Below are positions 1-5,449 of a stretch of DNA of 5,449 bases, piece by piece (within the stretch, counting starts at the first letter, position 1; each line of letters opens with the position of its first letter). The stretch covers positions 36,183-41,631 of the forward strand of contig DHPL01000066.1 of assembly GCA_002407905.1 (NCBI GenBank), in the 5' to 3' direction. A program made the position numbers and the translations under genes. This stretch comes from Anaerolineaceae bacterium UBA5365. Lineage in GTDB: Bacteria; Chloroflexota; Anaerolineae; Anaerolineales; Anaerolineaceae. A model generated the notes under the pieces. It had not been told where the DNA came from, did no database searches, and saw only the letters and a list, made by a program, of their open reading frames with translations.

Positions 1-2394
1 CAGGATTTCTCCTTGCGCTACCCACTGGTGGACGGCCAGGGTAACTTTGGCTCCATCGACGGCGACTCACCGGCGGCCATGCGCTACACCGAAGCCCGCT
101 TGGCCAAGATCGCGGATGAGCTGCTGGTCGACCTGGATAAAGAGACCGTAGATTTCGTGGATAACTTTGATGGTTCCCTGCAGGAACCCGAAGTTCTTCC
201 CGCGCGCATCCCCAACCTCCTGATGAACGGCGCCAACGGCATCGCCGTGGGCATGGCTACCAATGTACCGCCCCACAACCTGCGGGAACTCGCAGAAGCC
301 TTGAAGATGCTCATCGACCGCTACGACGACATCGATGAAGTAAGCGTGGAAGAATTGATGCAGGTCCTGCCCGGCCCGGATTTCCCCACCGGCGGCATCA
401 TCGTGGGCGATGAAGGCATTCGTCAGGCCTATAGCACTGGCCGGGGGCGCCTGATCGTCCGCGGAGCGGCCACCATCGAGGAAAGCAAAAGCGGCCGCTA
501 CGCCATTATCATCTCCGAGATCCCCTATCAGGTCAATAAAACCACCCTCATCGAGCGCATCGCGGAACTGGTGCGCGAGGGACGCCTGGACTCGATTTCG
601 GACATGCGCGACGAAAGCGACCGGCGCGGGATGCGCATTAACATTGAACTCAAGCGCGGCACCCAACCCAAGAAGGTGCTCAACCAGCTGTATAAATGGA
701 CCCCCTTGCAGTCCACTTTTGGCGTACAGATGCTGGCCCTGGTCAATTCCGAGCCGCACATGCTCACGCTCAAGAAGGCCCTGGGGCATTACCTGGAACA
801 CCGCCAGGTGGTCATCACCCGCCGCACCCTCTTTGAACTGGACAAAGCCAAAAAGCGCCAGCACATTCTGGACGGTCTGCTGATCGCCCTGGCTAATCTG
901 GACGCCGTGATCAAGACCATCCGCGAAGCCCAGGACGCTGAAGATGCCAAGACCCAATTGATCGAACGCTTCGATCTTTCGGACCTCCAGGCCCAGGCCA
1001 TTCTGGATATGCAGCTGCGCCGGCTGGCAGCCCTGGAGCGGATGAAGATCGAAGAAGAGCACCGCCAGATCGCGGAACAGATCCTGAATCTGGAAGACCT
1101 GCTGGCCAACCCGCACAAGGTGCTCGCCCTCATCCGTGCCGACCTGGAAGAAGTGGCCGCCAAATACGGCGATGAACGCCGTACCAAGATCATGCCGGAC
1201 CTGGAAAATGACCTCTCGGATGAATCTCTGGTAGCCGATGAGAACGTTTTTGTTTCCATCACGGACCGTGGCTACGTCAAGCGCGTTTCCGATACGGCTT
1301 ACCGCTCGCAGGGGCGGGGCGGCCGGGGCGTTTTGGGCCAAACCATGCGCGAGGAAGACCAGGTAGTACATCTGCTGCGAGCGCATTCGCTGGGCACACT
1401 GCTTTTCTTCACGGACCGCGGCAAAGTCTATTCTGAACGGGTTTTCGAGATGCCGGAGGAATCGCGCCAGGGCCGCGGAATTCCGGTGGTTAATATCATT
1501 GCCCTCGAACCGGATGAAACCATCACCGCCGTGCTGGCTGTGAACAACTTCAAGGAAGCCGAATACTTCACCATGGCCACCCGTAACGGCCGCGTGAAGC
1601 GCGTGGCCATGAAGGAGTTTGAAAACGTGCGTCCTTCCGGCCTGATCGCCATCCGCCTGGAAGAAGGCGACCACCTGGGATGGGTGGCGCTCACCAGCGG
1701 CCAGGACGACCTGATCATCGTCACCCGCCAGGGCAAAGCCCTGCGCTTCCCCGAGCGCCAGGTGCGCCCCACCGGTCGGACCACCATGGGCGTCAGCGGC
1801 ATCCGCCTGCGCGGCGATGACCAGGTGACCAGTATGGAAACCGTCCGCCCGGAAGGCTACCTGCTGGTACTCACCGAAAAAGGCCAGGGCAAACGCACGC
1901 CCATGAAGGAATACATCCCTAAAACGCGCGGTACCCTGGGTGTTACCACCATCAGCCAGGAAGCCCGCCCAGAAATTGGCGATGTGACCCAGGCCCGCAT
2001 GACCAGCCCCGGCGAAGAGATCACCCTGATCTCCAGCCATGGCATCGTTCTGCGCACCAAAGTGGACGAAATTTCGATCCAGGGCAGGGCTACGATGGGT
2101 GTAAAAGTGATGAACCTTGAACCCGGCGACACACTGGCCGCGATAGCCCTGGTATCCGCGGAGGAAGTGCTGGCTGCTGAAGCTGCCCGGGCGCTTGAGG
2201 AAGCTAAGATAGCCGCTGCTGAACAAGGCGATGAGGCCGGCGTGACAATCGCACCGCCGCCTGCCGATGCAAGTGAAGCTGCGGAAGGCGATGCTCCTCC
2301 GGAAGAAGACGCTGAAGAAGGTTTCAGCGATGAGGGCGGAGACTTTCCTGAGGCTGATGCCGAAGAGTCAGCAGCGGATGATCTGAAAGCTTAG
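1..2394 (+). CDS. gyrA: DNA gyrase subunit A, 5'-truncated by window edge
   Basis: This is the breakage-reunion subunit of the A2B2 type II topoisomerase that introduces negative supercoils. The reading frame is open from base 1, so 797 residues are visible. The first residue aligns with about Gln94 of E. coli GyrA, so roughly 93 residues are missing, including the main quinolone-resistance positions. Visible landmarks are the catalytic tyrosine in AAMRYTE (window residue 29, equal to E. coli Tyr122), the core motif [15 protein letters not shown] (about residues 79-93) and the GyrA box QGRGGRG at residues 437-443 (bases 1309-1329). Six beta-pinwheel blades follow, marked by [32 protein letters not shown] and GIVLRT. 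The GyrA box separates it from ParC. The last 79 residues (about 719-797) form an Ala/Glu/Asp-rich, probably disordered tail with 26 acidic and 3 basic residues. The stop is TAG at 2392-2394. There is no frameshift or missing key residue in the visible part. The identification is very secure. Confidence 0.98.
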   Translation, partial: QDFSLRYPLVDGQGNFGSIDGDSPAAMRYTEARLAKIADELLVDLDKETVDFVDNFDGSLQEPEVLPARIPNLLMNGANGIAVGMATNVPPHNLRELAEALKMLIDRYDDIDEVSVEELMQVLPGPDFPTGGIIVGDEGIRQAYSTGRGRLIVRGAATIEESKSGRYAIIISEIPYQVNKTTLIERIAELVREGRLDSISDMRDESDRRGMRINIELKRGTQPKKVLNQLYKWTPLQSTFGVQMLALVNSEPHMLTLKKALGHYLEHRQVVITRRTLFELDKAKKRQHILDGLLIALANLDAVIKTIREAQDAEDAKTQLIERFDLSDLQAQAILDMQLRRLAALERMKIEEEHRQIAEQILNLEDLLANPHKVLALIRADLEEVAAKYGDERRTKIMPDLENDLSDESLVADENVFVSITDRGYVKRVSDTAYRSQGRGGRGVLGQTMREEDQVVHLLRAHSLGTLLFFTDRGKVYSERVFEMPEESRQGRGIPVVNIIALEPDETITAVLAVNNFKEAEYFTMATRNGRVKRVAMKEFENVRPSGLIAIRLEEGDHLGWVALTSGQDDLIIVTRQGKALRFPERQVRPTGRTTMGVSGIRLRGDDQVTSMETVRPEGYLLVLTEKGQGKRTPMKEYIPKTRGTLGVTTISQEARPEIGDVTQARMTSPGEEITLISSHGIVLRTKVDEISIQGRATMGVKVMNLEPGDTLAAIALVSAEEVLAAEAARALEEAKIAAAEQGDEAGVTIAPPPADASEAAEGDAPPEEDAEEGFSDEGGDFPEADAEESAADDLKA

Positions 2395-2430
2395 AAGGGG
2401 AATCTAAACCTGGTATTTACGCTACTGATC

Positions 2431-2470
2431 GCAGGAGTCCGGCATTCTGTCCGACTCCTGCTTTTTATTT
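2431..2470 (+). terminator. Intrinsic terminator of gyrA
   Basis: A perfect 9-bp stem, GCAGGAGTC (2431-2439) with GACTCCTGC (2453-2461), is followed directly by a T-rich tract (TTTTTATTT, 2462-2470). Two further G-C pairs can form inside past a bulged C at 2440, leaving an 8-nt loop. It begins 36 bp after the gyrA stop codon and so ends the gyrA transcript. On the minus strand the same hairpin is followed by GATCAGTAGC with no T-run, so it is not a convincing intrinsic terminator for the converging birA transcript. Confidence 0.88.
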
Positions 2471-2475
2471 GAATT

Positions 2476-3219
2476 TCAGGCTGAAATTTCCGCGGAATAA
2501 AGCACTTTTTCCTGGCCGTCCGCAGCTAAAACCCGCAGCCCCGCATCTGCCTCTACCCCGAGGATCTGATAAGCGCGCATTTGGCCATCGGCATCCCGCA
2601 CGGGTGCTATTTCCCCCTGAAAAGCAAGGTTTGCGTTCCAGGCAGCGATGAAGCCGGGTGTAGGGAGATGGAAACGCAATTCACTGAGCTCTTGGAGCAG
2701 CCCGCTCAGAAGTTCCCAGCGGTCAAAGCGTAAACCGGTCTCGGTTTCGATATCCGAAGCAGGGTACACCAGGCGTGTTTCCGCGGGCAGGCTGCCCTGC
2801 AGGATGTTGACCCCCATCCCCAGGGCTATCGCCTGGGCTTTGTCCGCCTGCCACACGGTTTCAGCCAAGATACCGCAAACCTTGCGCGCGTTGATCAGAA
2901 CATCATTGGGCCATTTGACCCACGCGGACACGCCATGTTTTTGCAGGGTCTTCACCAAGGCCAGGCCGCCTAGTGCCGTAAAGCGGCCCAGGTAAGCCTG
3001 TTCTTCCTGGTTCGGGCGGATGAGCAGGGTAAAGGCCAGGGCGCTGCCGGGCTGGGTATGCCAGCTGCGCCCCTGGCGGCCGCGGCCCTTGGTTTGCCGG
3101 TCGGCAACAACCACCAGGCCATCGGCTTGGCCATCACGGGCAAGTTCCAGGCAGTCGTCATTCGTAGAGCCTGTTTCAGCGAGATATTGCAAGCGGTAGG
3201 GAAGCGGCAGTTCAAGCAT
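2476..3219 (-). CDS. birA: Biotin--[biotin carboxyl-carrier protein] ligase, no HTH domain
   Basis: This cytosolic enzyme activates biotin with ATP to biotinyl-5'-AMP and transfers it to a lysine of the acetyl-CoA carboxylase carrier protein and other biotin enzymes. The 247-residue product shows the family's motifs in order: ETGSTND (residues 15-21), the adenylate-binding loop GRGRQGRSW (45-53), KWPND (102-106), RKVCGILAE with the conserved lysine K113 (112-120; E. coli Lys183 position), and GMGVNI (134-139). An SH3-like C-terminal domain (about 201-247) ends in LYSAEIS. It is the short class I form: the N-terminal winged-helix repressor domain of E. coli BirA is absent, so it should not repress biotin genes itself. 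The ATG at 3219 was chosen because its first motif then falls at the normal place and it overlaps the upstream kinase stop (ATGCTTGA). The frame stays open to an ATG at 3324, but that would overlap the kinase by over 100 bp with non-family sequence. There is no clear Shine-Dalgarno, which fits coupled translation. Confidence 0.95.
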   Translation of the reverse strand: MLELPLPYRLQYLAETGSTNDDCLELARDGQADGLVVVADRQTKGRGRQGRSWHTQPGSALAFTLLIRPNQEEQAYLGRFTALGGLALVKTLQKHGVSAWVKWPNDVLINARKVCGILAETVWQADKAQAIALGMGVNILQGSLPAETRLVYPASDIETETGLRFDRWELLSGLLQELSELRFHLPTPGFIAAWNANLAFQGEIAPVRDADGQMRAYQILGVEADAGLRVLAADGQEKVLYSAEISA

Positions 3220-4783
3220 CCAGGCTAGATTCCGGACCAAGCTTGCTCTCAATGGGCAAGCTGAAGCAGATTCTTCCGCCTGCCTTGTAGTGCTCATCCA
3301 CCCAAATGCGCCCGCCGTGGGCATCCACGATTTGTTTGCTCAGGTAGAGGCCCAGACCCGTGCCCTTGCTTTGCCTGACGGCTGTGTCCGAGCGGTAAAA
3401 GCGTTCGAAAACGTGCGGAATGTCCCGCGGATCAATCCCCTTGCCGCTATCCTGCACACAGATCACCACATCCTGCCCTTGCTGGCTGCCGCTGATACGG
3501 ATTGGCCCCTGAGCGCTGTACTTGAAGGCATTGCCCACCAGGTTATCCAAAACCTGGCGAATCCTGGCTTCGTCGGCTACGACCGGGGGCAGGTTTTCCG
3601 GAAAATCCACTTCGATGGGCTGGGTTTCGGATTGTTTGCTGAAGCGTTTGGCAACCTCTGCTGCCAAACTGCCCAGGTCCACCTGTGAAGGCCGAAAGCT
3701 CATCTGCCCGGCCTGTAAACGTGTGGCATCCAGGAGGTCTTCGATCATCGCGGAGAGATGGTCGGCTTCGTTTTCGATCACCTCCAGGCTGGACTGAATG
3801 GTTTCCTTATCCCAATCGGCATCCTCGCGGCGCAGCGTGCTGGCATAACCCTTGATGAGCGCGATCGGAGTCTTCAGTTCATGGCTGACCACCGAGATGA
3901 AAGAGGCCTTCATCTCCTCAGCGGTGCGCAGGCGGGTCATATCCCGCACGCTGGCGATCACGTTCAGCAGCCGCCCATCGGGGTCGAAAAGCGGCGCGTA
4001 ATTGATGCCCACCGGGATGGGTTCCAAGCCGCCTTCCCGCTCCAGGTCGCCCTCGATGAAGTGCTCGGTGCTGATCTGGCGCATCCAGTCGCCCTCGAAG
4101 GCATCCTGGATGGATGTACCTTCCGGGCCTTTAGCCCAGCGAATCACCTGGTCGTAGGGTTGATTGATCACCTGGCTTGCCTCGCGGTTAAGCAGGCGCA
4201 GCAGGGCCGGGTTCACGCTTTGCACCTTGAGTTCTGGCGAAAAGATCAGGATGCCGTCCGCCACCGCGCCTAATAGCGCTTCCATGCGCAGGGTATGCGC
4301 CCGGGCCTGGTTGTAGAGGGTGGCATTGCGTACCGCGACGGCAGCCTGGCTGGCAAAGGAAGACAGGATTTGCCGGTCATTGGTGCTGAAACTGGCCCGG
4401 TAATTGCGGAAGACCTGAATTTGGCCGATGACCTGGTCCTGGCTTTCCATCAGGATGCCAACACTGGTCAGCATGCCCATCGAGATGTCCGAAAGCATGC
4501 GCGAGATCTCCGGGAAGTTGCCCTCGCTGCCCGCGCTCAACCGGGGCTGATTGCTCAGCCAGCGGGAGATGTAGGTGGAAAGAGAATCCGGCAGGCCCTG
4601 CTGAGCGGCGATCTTCCACCCATTTTCATCCGAAAGCGCGATGAAACCAGCATGGCCGGAAAGAATTTCAATGCTAAAGCGCAGGATTCGCTGCAACAGC
4701 ACCGGCAGGTCCAGCTCCTCGGTGAGCGCGCGGTTGATCTCCAGAAGATAGTCGCGCTGGCGAATGCGATAATCGGGCAGCAT
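3212..4783 (-). CDS. Soluble sensor histidine kinase (GAF-PAS-HisKA-HATPase_c)
   Basis: This is a two-component sensor kinase of 523 residues with no transmembrane segment or signal peptide, so it should sense a cytoplasmic or diffusible cue. An N-terminal GAF domain (about 25-155) is followed by a PAS domain (about 165-285). HisKA follows with phospho-acceptor His301 in SHELKTP, whose HExxT arrangement (H301, E302, T305) also fits phosphatase activity. The ATPase domain has the N box (N414, N418 in DNLVGNAFKYS), G1 box DSGKGI (445-450), F box FERFY (459-463) and G2 box GTGLGL (474-479), all intact. The start is constrained: an in-frame TAG lies two codons before ATG 4783. There is no Shine-Dalgarno, but TACAAT lies 6 nt upstream, suggesting a leaderless message. 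The gene overlaps birA by 8 bp. No response regulator is visible in the window, and the ligand of the GAF/PAS domains cannot be deduced. Confidence 0.96.
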   Translation of the reverse strand: MLPDYRIRQRDYLLEINRALTEELDLPVLLQRILRFSIEILSGHAGFIALSDENGWKIAAQQGLPDSLSTYISRWLSNQPRLSAGSEGNFPEISRMLSDISMGMLTSVGILMESQDQVIGQIQVFRNYRASFSTNDRQILSSFASQAAVAVRNATLYNQARAHTLRMEALLGAVADGILIFSPELKVQSVNPALLRLLNREASQVINQPYDQVIRWAKGPEGTSIQDAFEGDWMRQISTEHFIEGDLEREGGLEPIPVGINYAPLFDPDGRLLNVIASVRDMTRLRTAEEMKASFISVVSHELKTPIALIKGYASTLRREDADWDKETIQSSLEVIENEADHLSAMIEDLLDATRLQAGQMSFRPSQVDLGSLAAEVAKRFSKQSETQPIEVDFPENLPPVVADEARIRQVLDNLVGNAFKYSAQGPIRISGSQQGQDVVICVQDSGKGIDPRDIPHVFERFYRSDTAVRQSKGTGLGLYLSKQIVDAHGGRIWVDEHYKAGGRICFSLPIESKLGPESSLDA

Positions 4784-4789
4784 GGGCTA

Positions 4790-4795
4790 ATTGTA
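4790..4795 (-). promoter_or_regulatory. Putative -10 box of the kinase-birA operon
   Basis: The minus strand reads TACAAT (one mismatch to TATAAT), then TAGCCC, then the ATG of the kinase at 4783. With a start site about 7 nt after the box, transcription would begin at or next to the A of the ATG, giving a leaderless mRNA; the missing Shine-Dalgarno agrees with this. At the expected -35 position (about 4813-4818) the sequence is TCGAGC, a poor match that lies inside a palindrome. The call is inferred from sequence alone and supported by the mirrored arrangement at the divergent gene. Confidence 0.5.
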
Positions 4796-4804
4796 ACGCC
4801 TGAA

Positions 4805-4820
4805 CTCATGAGGCTCGAGC
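4805..4820. promoter_or_regulatory. Two abutting 8-bp palindromes, possible operator
   Basis: CTCATGAG (4805-4812) and GCTCGAGC (4813-4820) are each perfect 8-bp palindromes lying side by side. They cover the region where the -35 element of the kinase promoter would fall, where a repressor or activator could act. No known operator consensus is recognised. Short palindromes also arise by chance, so this is only a candidate site. Confidence 0.25.
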
Positions 4821-4826
4821 AGTACC

Positions 4827-4858
4827 TTTACCTTGTTTTCTGAGGCGTGCCAGGTAAA
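4827..4858. repeat. Inverted repeat in divergent intergenic region
   Basis: TTTACCT (4827-4833) and AGGTAAA (4852-4858) are perfect 7-bp inverted arms separated by 18 bp. The arm centres are 25 bp apart, and the repeat lies near the middle of the 138-bp region between the kinase and the membrane protein. It could be a split binding site for a dimeric regulator controlling both directions. There is no T-run suggesting a terminator. Function is unknown and chance occurrence is possible. Confidence 0.25.
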
Positions 4859-4909
4859 TCTGACCGTGTTAGGAATTTGTTGGAAACCCGCAGACTTCCT
4901 TCTAGCAAG

Positions 4910-4915
4910 TACAAT
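4910..4915 (+). promoter_or_regulatory. Putative -10 box of the membrane glycosyltransferase gene
   Basis: TACAAT is followed by TTGGGC and then ATG at 4922, the same 6-nt spacing as at the divergent kinase gene. There is no clear Shine-Dalgarno before this ATG and no good -35 hexamer 16-18 bp upstream (the TTGGAA at 4880-4885 is too far at 24 bp). This fits a leaderless start. The competing reading is a TTG start at 4880 with AGGA at 4871-4874, in which case this hexamer would lie inside the gene. Confidence 0.45.
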
Positions 4916-4921
4916 TTGGGC

Positions 4922-5449
4922 ATGCTCATGGATACCGAAGCAGCTCCCCGTTTGGGCGGGATGAACAAAAGGGTGTTTTGGCTCAGCCTGATCTTTTGCC
5001 TCCTGGCTTTTATGGGTTTTGCCATCCCCAACAGCAAGGCATCCGAAGACCTTTCCATGGTCCGTGTTTTCGAGCCGGACGAAGCCGCGCTTTTCCCCGT
5101 CCTGCAGCGCATGTTAGCCCCGCGGGACGGCCTGCTCAATAGCATCAAGGGGTTTATCGCCTACGATCGCTACAATAAGGGCTTTCCGTTTTACGGTCCC
5201 TCCGCCCTCGCGGTCCTGCCTTTCCGTGAGGATGGCCAAAACTTTGATATCCAAAAATCCTTCCTGGCCCTACGGCAATTGATCACGGTGCTGCCCGGCC
5301 TGGCCGCGGTTTGGCTCTTAACTTACTTGCATACGGGCTACCGGCATTGGTCCGCCCTGCTGCTGATGCTCTTGCTTTTGGCGGTTCCAGCCATGCTGGC
5401 CAATGGCTTTTGGTGGCATCCGGATGGGCTTACCCTTCTGGGCTCCGCC
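4922..5449 (+). CDS. Polytopic membrane protein, probable GT-C glycosyltransferase, 3'-truncated by window edge
   Basis: An open frame of 176 codons continues past the right edge. The product starts with a short polar segment, then a hydrophobic helix (about residues 17-36). A predicted extracytoplasmic loop carries EPDEA (51-55), and hydrophobic stretches follow at about 115-136 and 143-162, before WWHPDG (164-169). An acidic Asp-Glu pair just after the first membrane helix, and a later HPD-type motif after a membrane helix, are typical of GT-C enzymes such as ArnT/PMT family 39. Those enzymes move sugars from lipid-linked donors to acceptors outside the membrane. The sugar and acceptor cannot be told. 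ATG 4922 is preferred because of the TACAAT box 6 nt upstream. In-frame alternatives are ATG 4928, ATG 4961 (MNKRVFW, just before the helix) and TTG 4880 with an AGGA 5 nt upstream. The gene is divergent from the kinase. That it is a real gene is fairly sure; the family call is moderate. Confidence 0.7.
   Translation, partial: MLMDTEAAPRLGGMNKRVFWLSLIFCLLAFMGFAIPNSKASEDLSMVRVFEPDEAALFPVLQRMLAPRDGLLNSIKGFIAYDRYNKGFPFYGPSALAVLPFREDGQNFDIQKSFLALRQLITVLPGLAAVWLLTYLHTGYRHWSALLLMLLLLAVPAMLANGFWWHPDGLTLLGSA

Noticed and set aside
67..2226. A 719-codon open frame antisense to gyrA
   Set aside because: It mirrors the gyrA codon pattern in GC-rich DNA; its translation is His/Gly/Phe-rich with no recognisable domain, while the plus strand encodes an unmistakable GyrA.
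1..2394. ParC (topoisomerase IV subunit A) instead of GyrA
   Set aside because: A GyrA box (QGRGGRG) and a full six-bladed C-terminal pinwheel are present, which mark gyrase.
2469..2995. Small plus-strand frames opposite birA (2469-2651 and 2648-2995)
   Set aside because: They are antisense to conserved biotin-ligase motifs, and the first begins inside the terminator T-tract.
3220..3324. A longer biotin ligase starting at ATG 3324
   Set aside because: The added 35 residues lie wholly within the kinase gene and do not look like an HTH or any BPL sequence; ATG 3219 fits the family length and overlaps the kinase stop.
3290..4843. Several plus-strand open frames opposite the histidine kinase (3290-3688, 3758-4273, 4295-4843)
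   Set aside because: All are antisense to intact kinase motifs and show no recognisable family of their own.
4828..5148. A 106-codon minus-strand open frame across the intergenic region and the membrane protein gene
   Set aside because: Ser/Arg/Lys-rich with no domain, and opposite a frame with clear membrane helices and GT-C-like motifs; treated as a shadow.
1..5449. tRNA/rRNA genes, CRISPR repeats, insertion sequences, attachment sites
   Set aside because: I saw no cloverleaf, tandem spaced repeats, transposase motifs or flanking inverted repeats; nearly all bases are used by the four protein genes.

Overview
The window is 5449 bp of moderately GC-rich, densely coded bacterial chromosome with four protein genes. 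From the 5' end they are the 3' nine-tenths of gyrA (+), a two-gene cluster read leftward (sensor histidine kinase, then biotin-protein ligase birA), and the 5' part of a membrane protein gene (+) that runs off the right edge. I see no RNA gene, mobile element, CRISPR array or phage trait. The gene set and protein style (alanine/glutamate-rich GyrA tail, soluble GAF-PAS kinase, GT-C-like membrane protein) remind me of Chloroflexota, perhaps Anaerolineae. That is an impression, not a demonstrated placement.

Region 1 (1-2475) holds GyrA from just before its catalytic tyrosine to its natural stop. The GyrA box and all six pinwheel blades are visible, followed by an unusually long acidic tail. 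A strong intrinsic terminator lies 36 bp past the stop codon. It sits against the 3' end of birA, which converges on gyrA.

Region 2 (2476-4783, minus strand) holds a cytosolic GAF-PAS-HisKA-HATPase sensor kinase. Its TGA overlaps the ATG of birA by 8 bp, so the two are almost certainly co-transcribed and translationally coupled. The biotin ligase is the short form without a DNA-binding domain. No response regulator is visible.

Region 3 (4784-4921) is a 138-bp divergent intergenic region. Each flanking gene has the hexamer TACAAT exactly 6 nt before its ATG and no Shine-Dalgarno sequence, as expected of a -10 box driving a leaderless mRNA. Two abutting 8-bp palindromes and a separate 7-bp inverted repeat lie between the genes and may be regulatory.

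Region 4 (4922-5449) is the N-terminal part of a polytopic membrane protein with features of a GT-C-fold glycosyltransferase (family 39/ArnT-like).

Most of the window is ordinary housekeeping sequence. The parts worth a second look are the twin leaderless-type starts, the kinase-biotin ligase pairing and the GyrA acidic tail. I found no evidence of a new multi-gene system.
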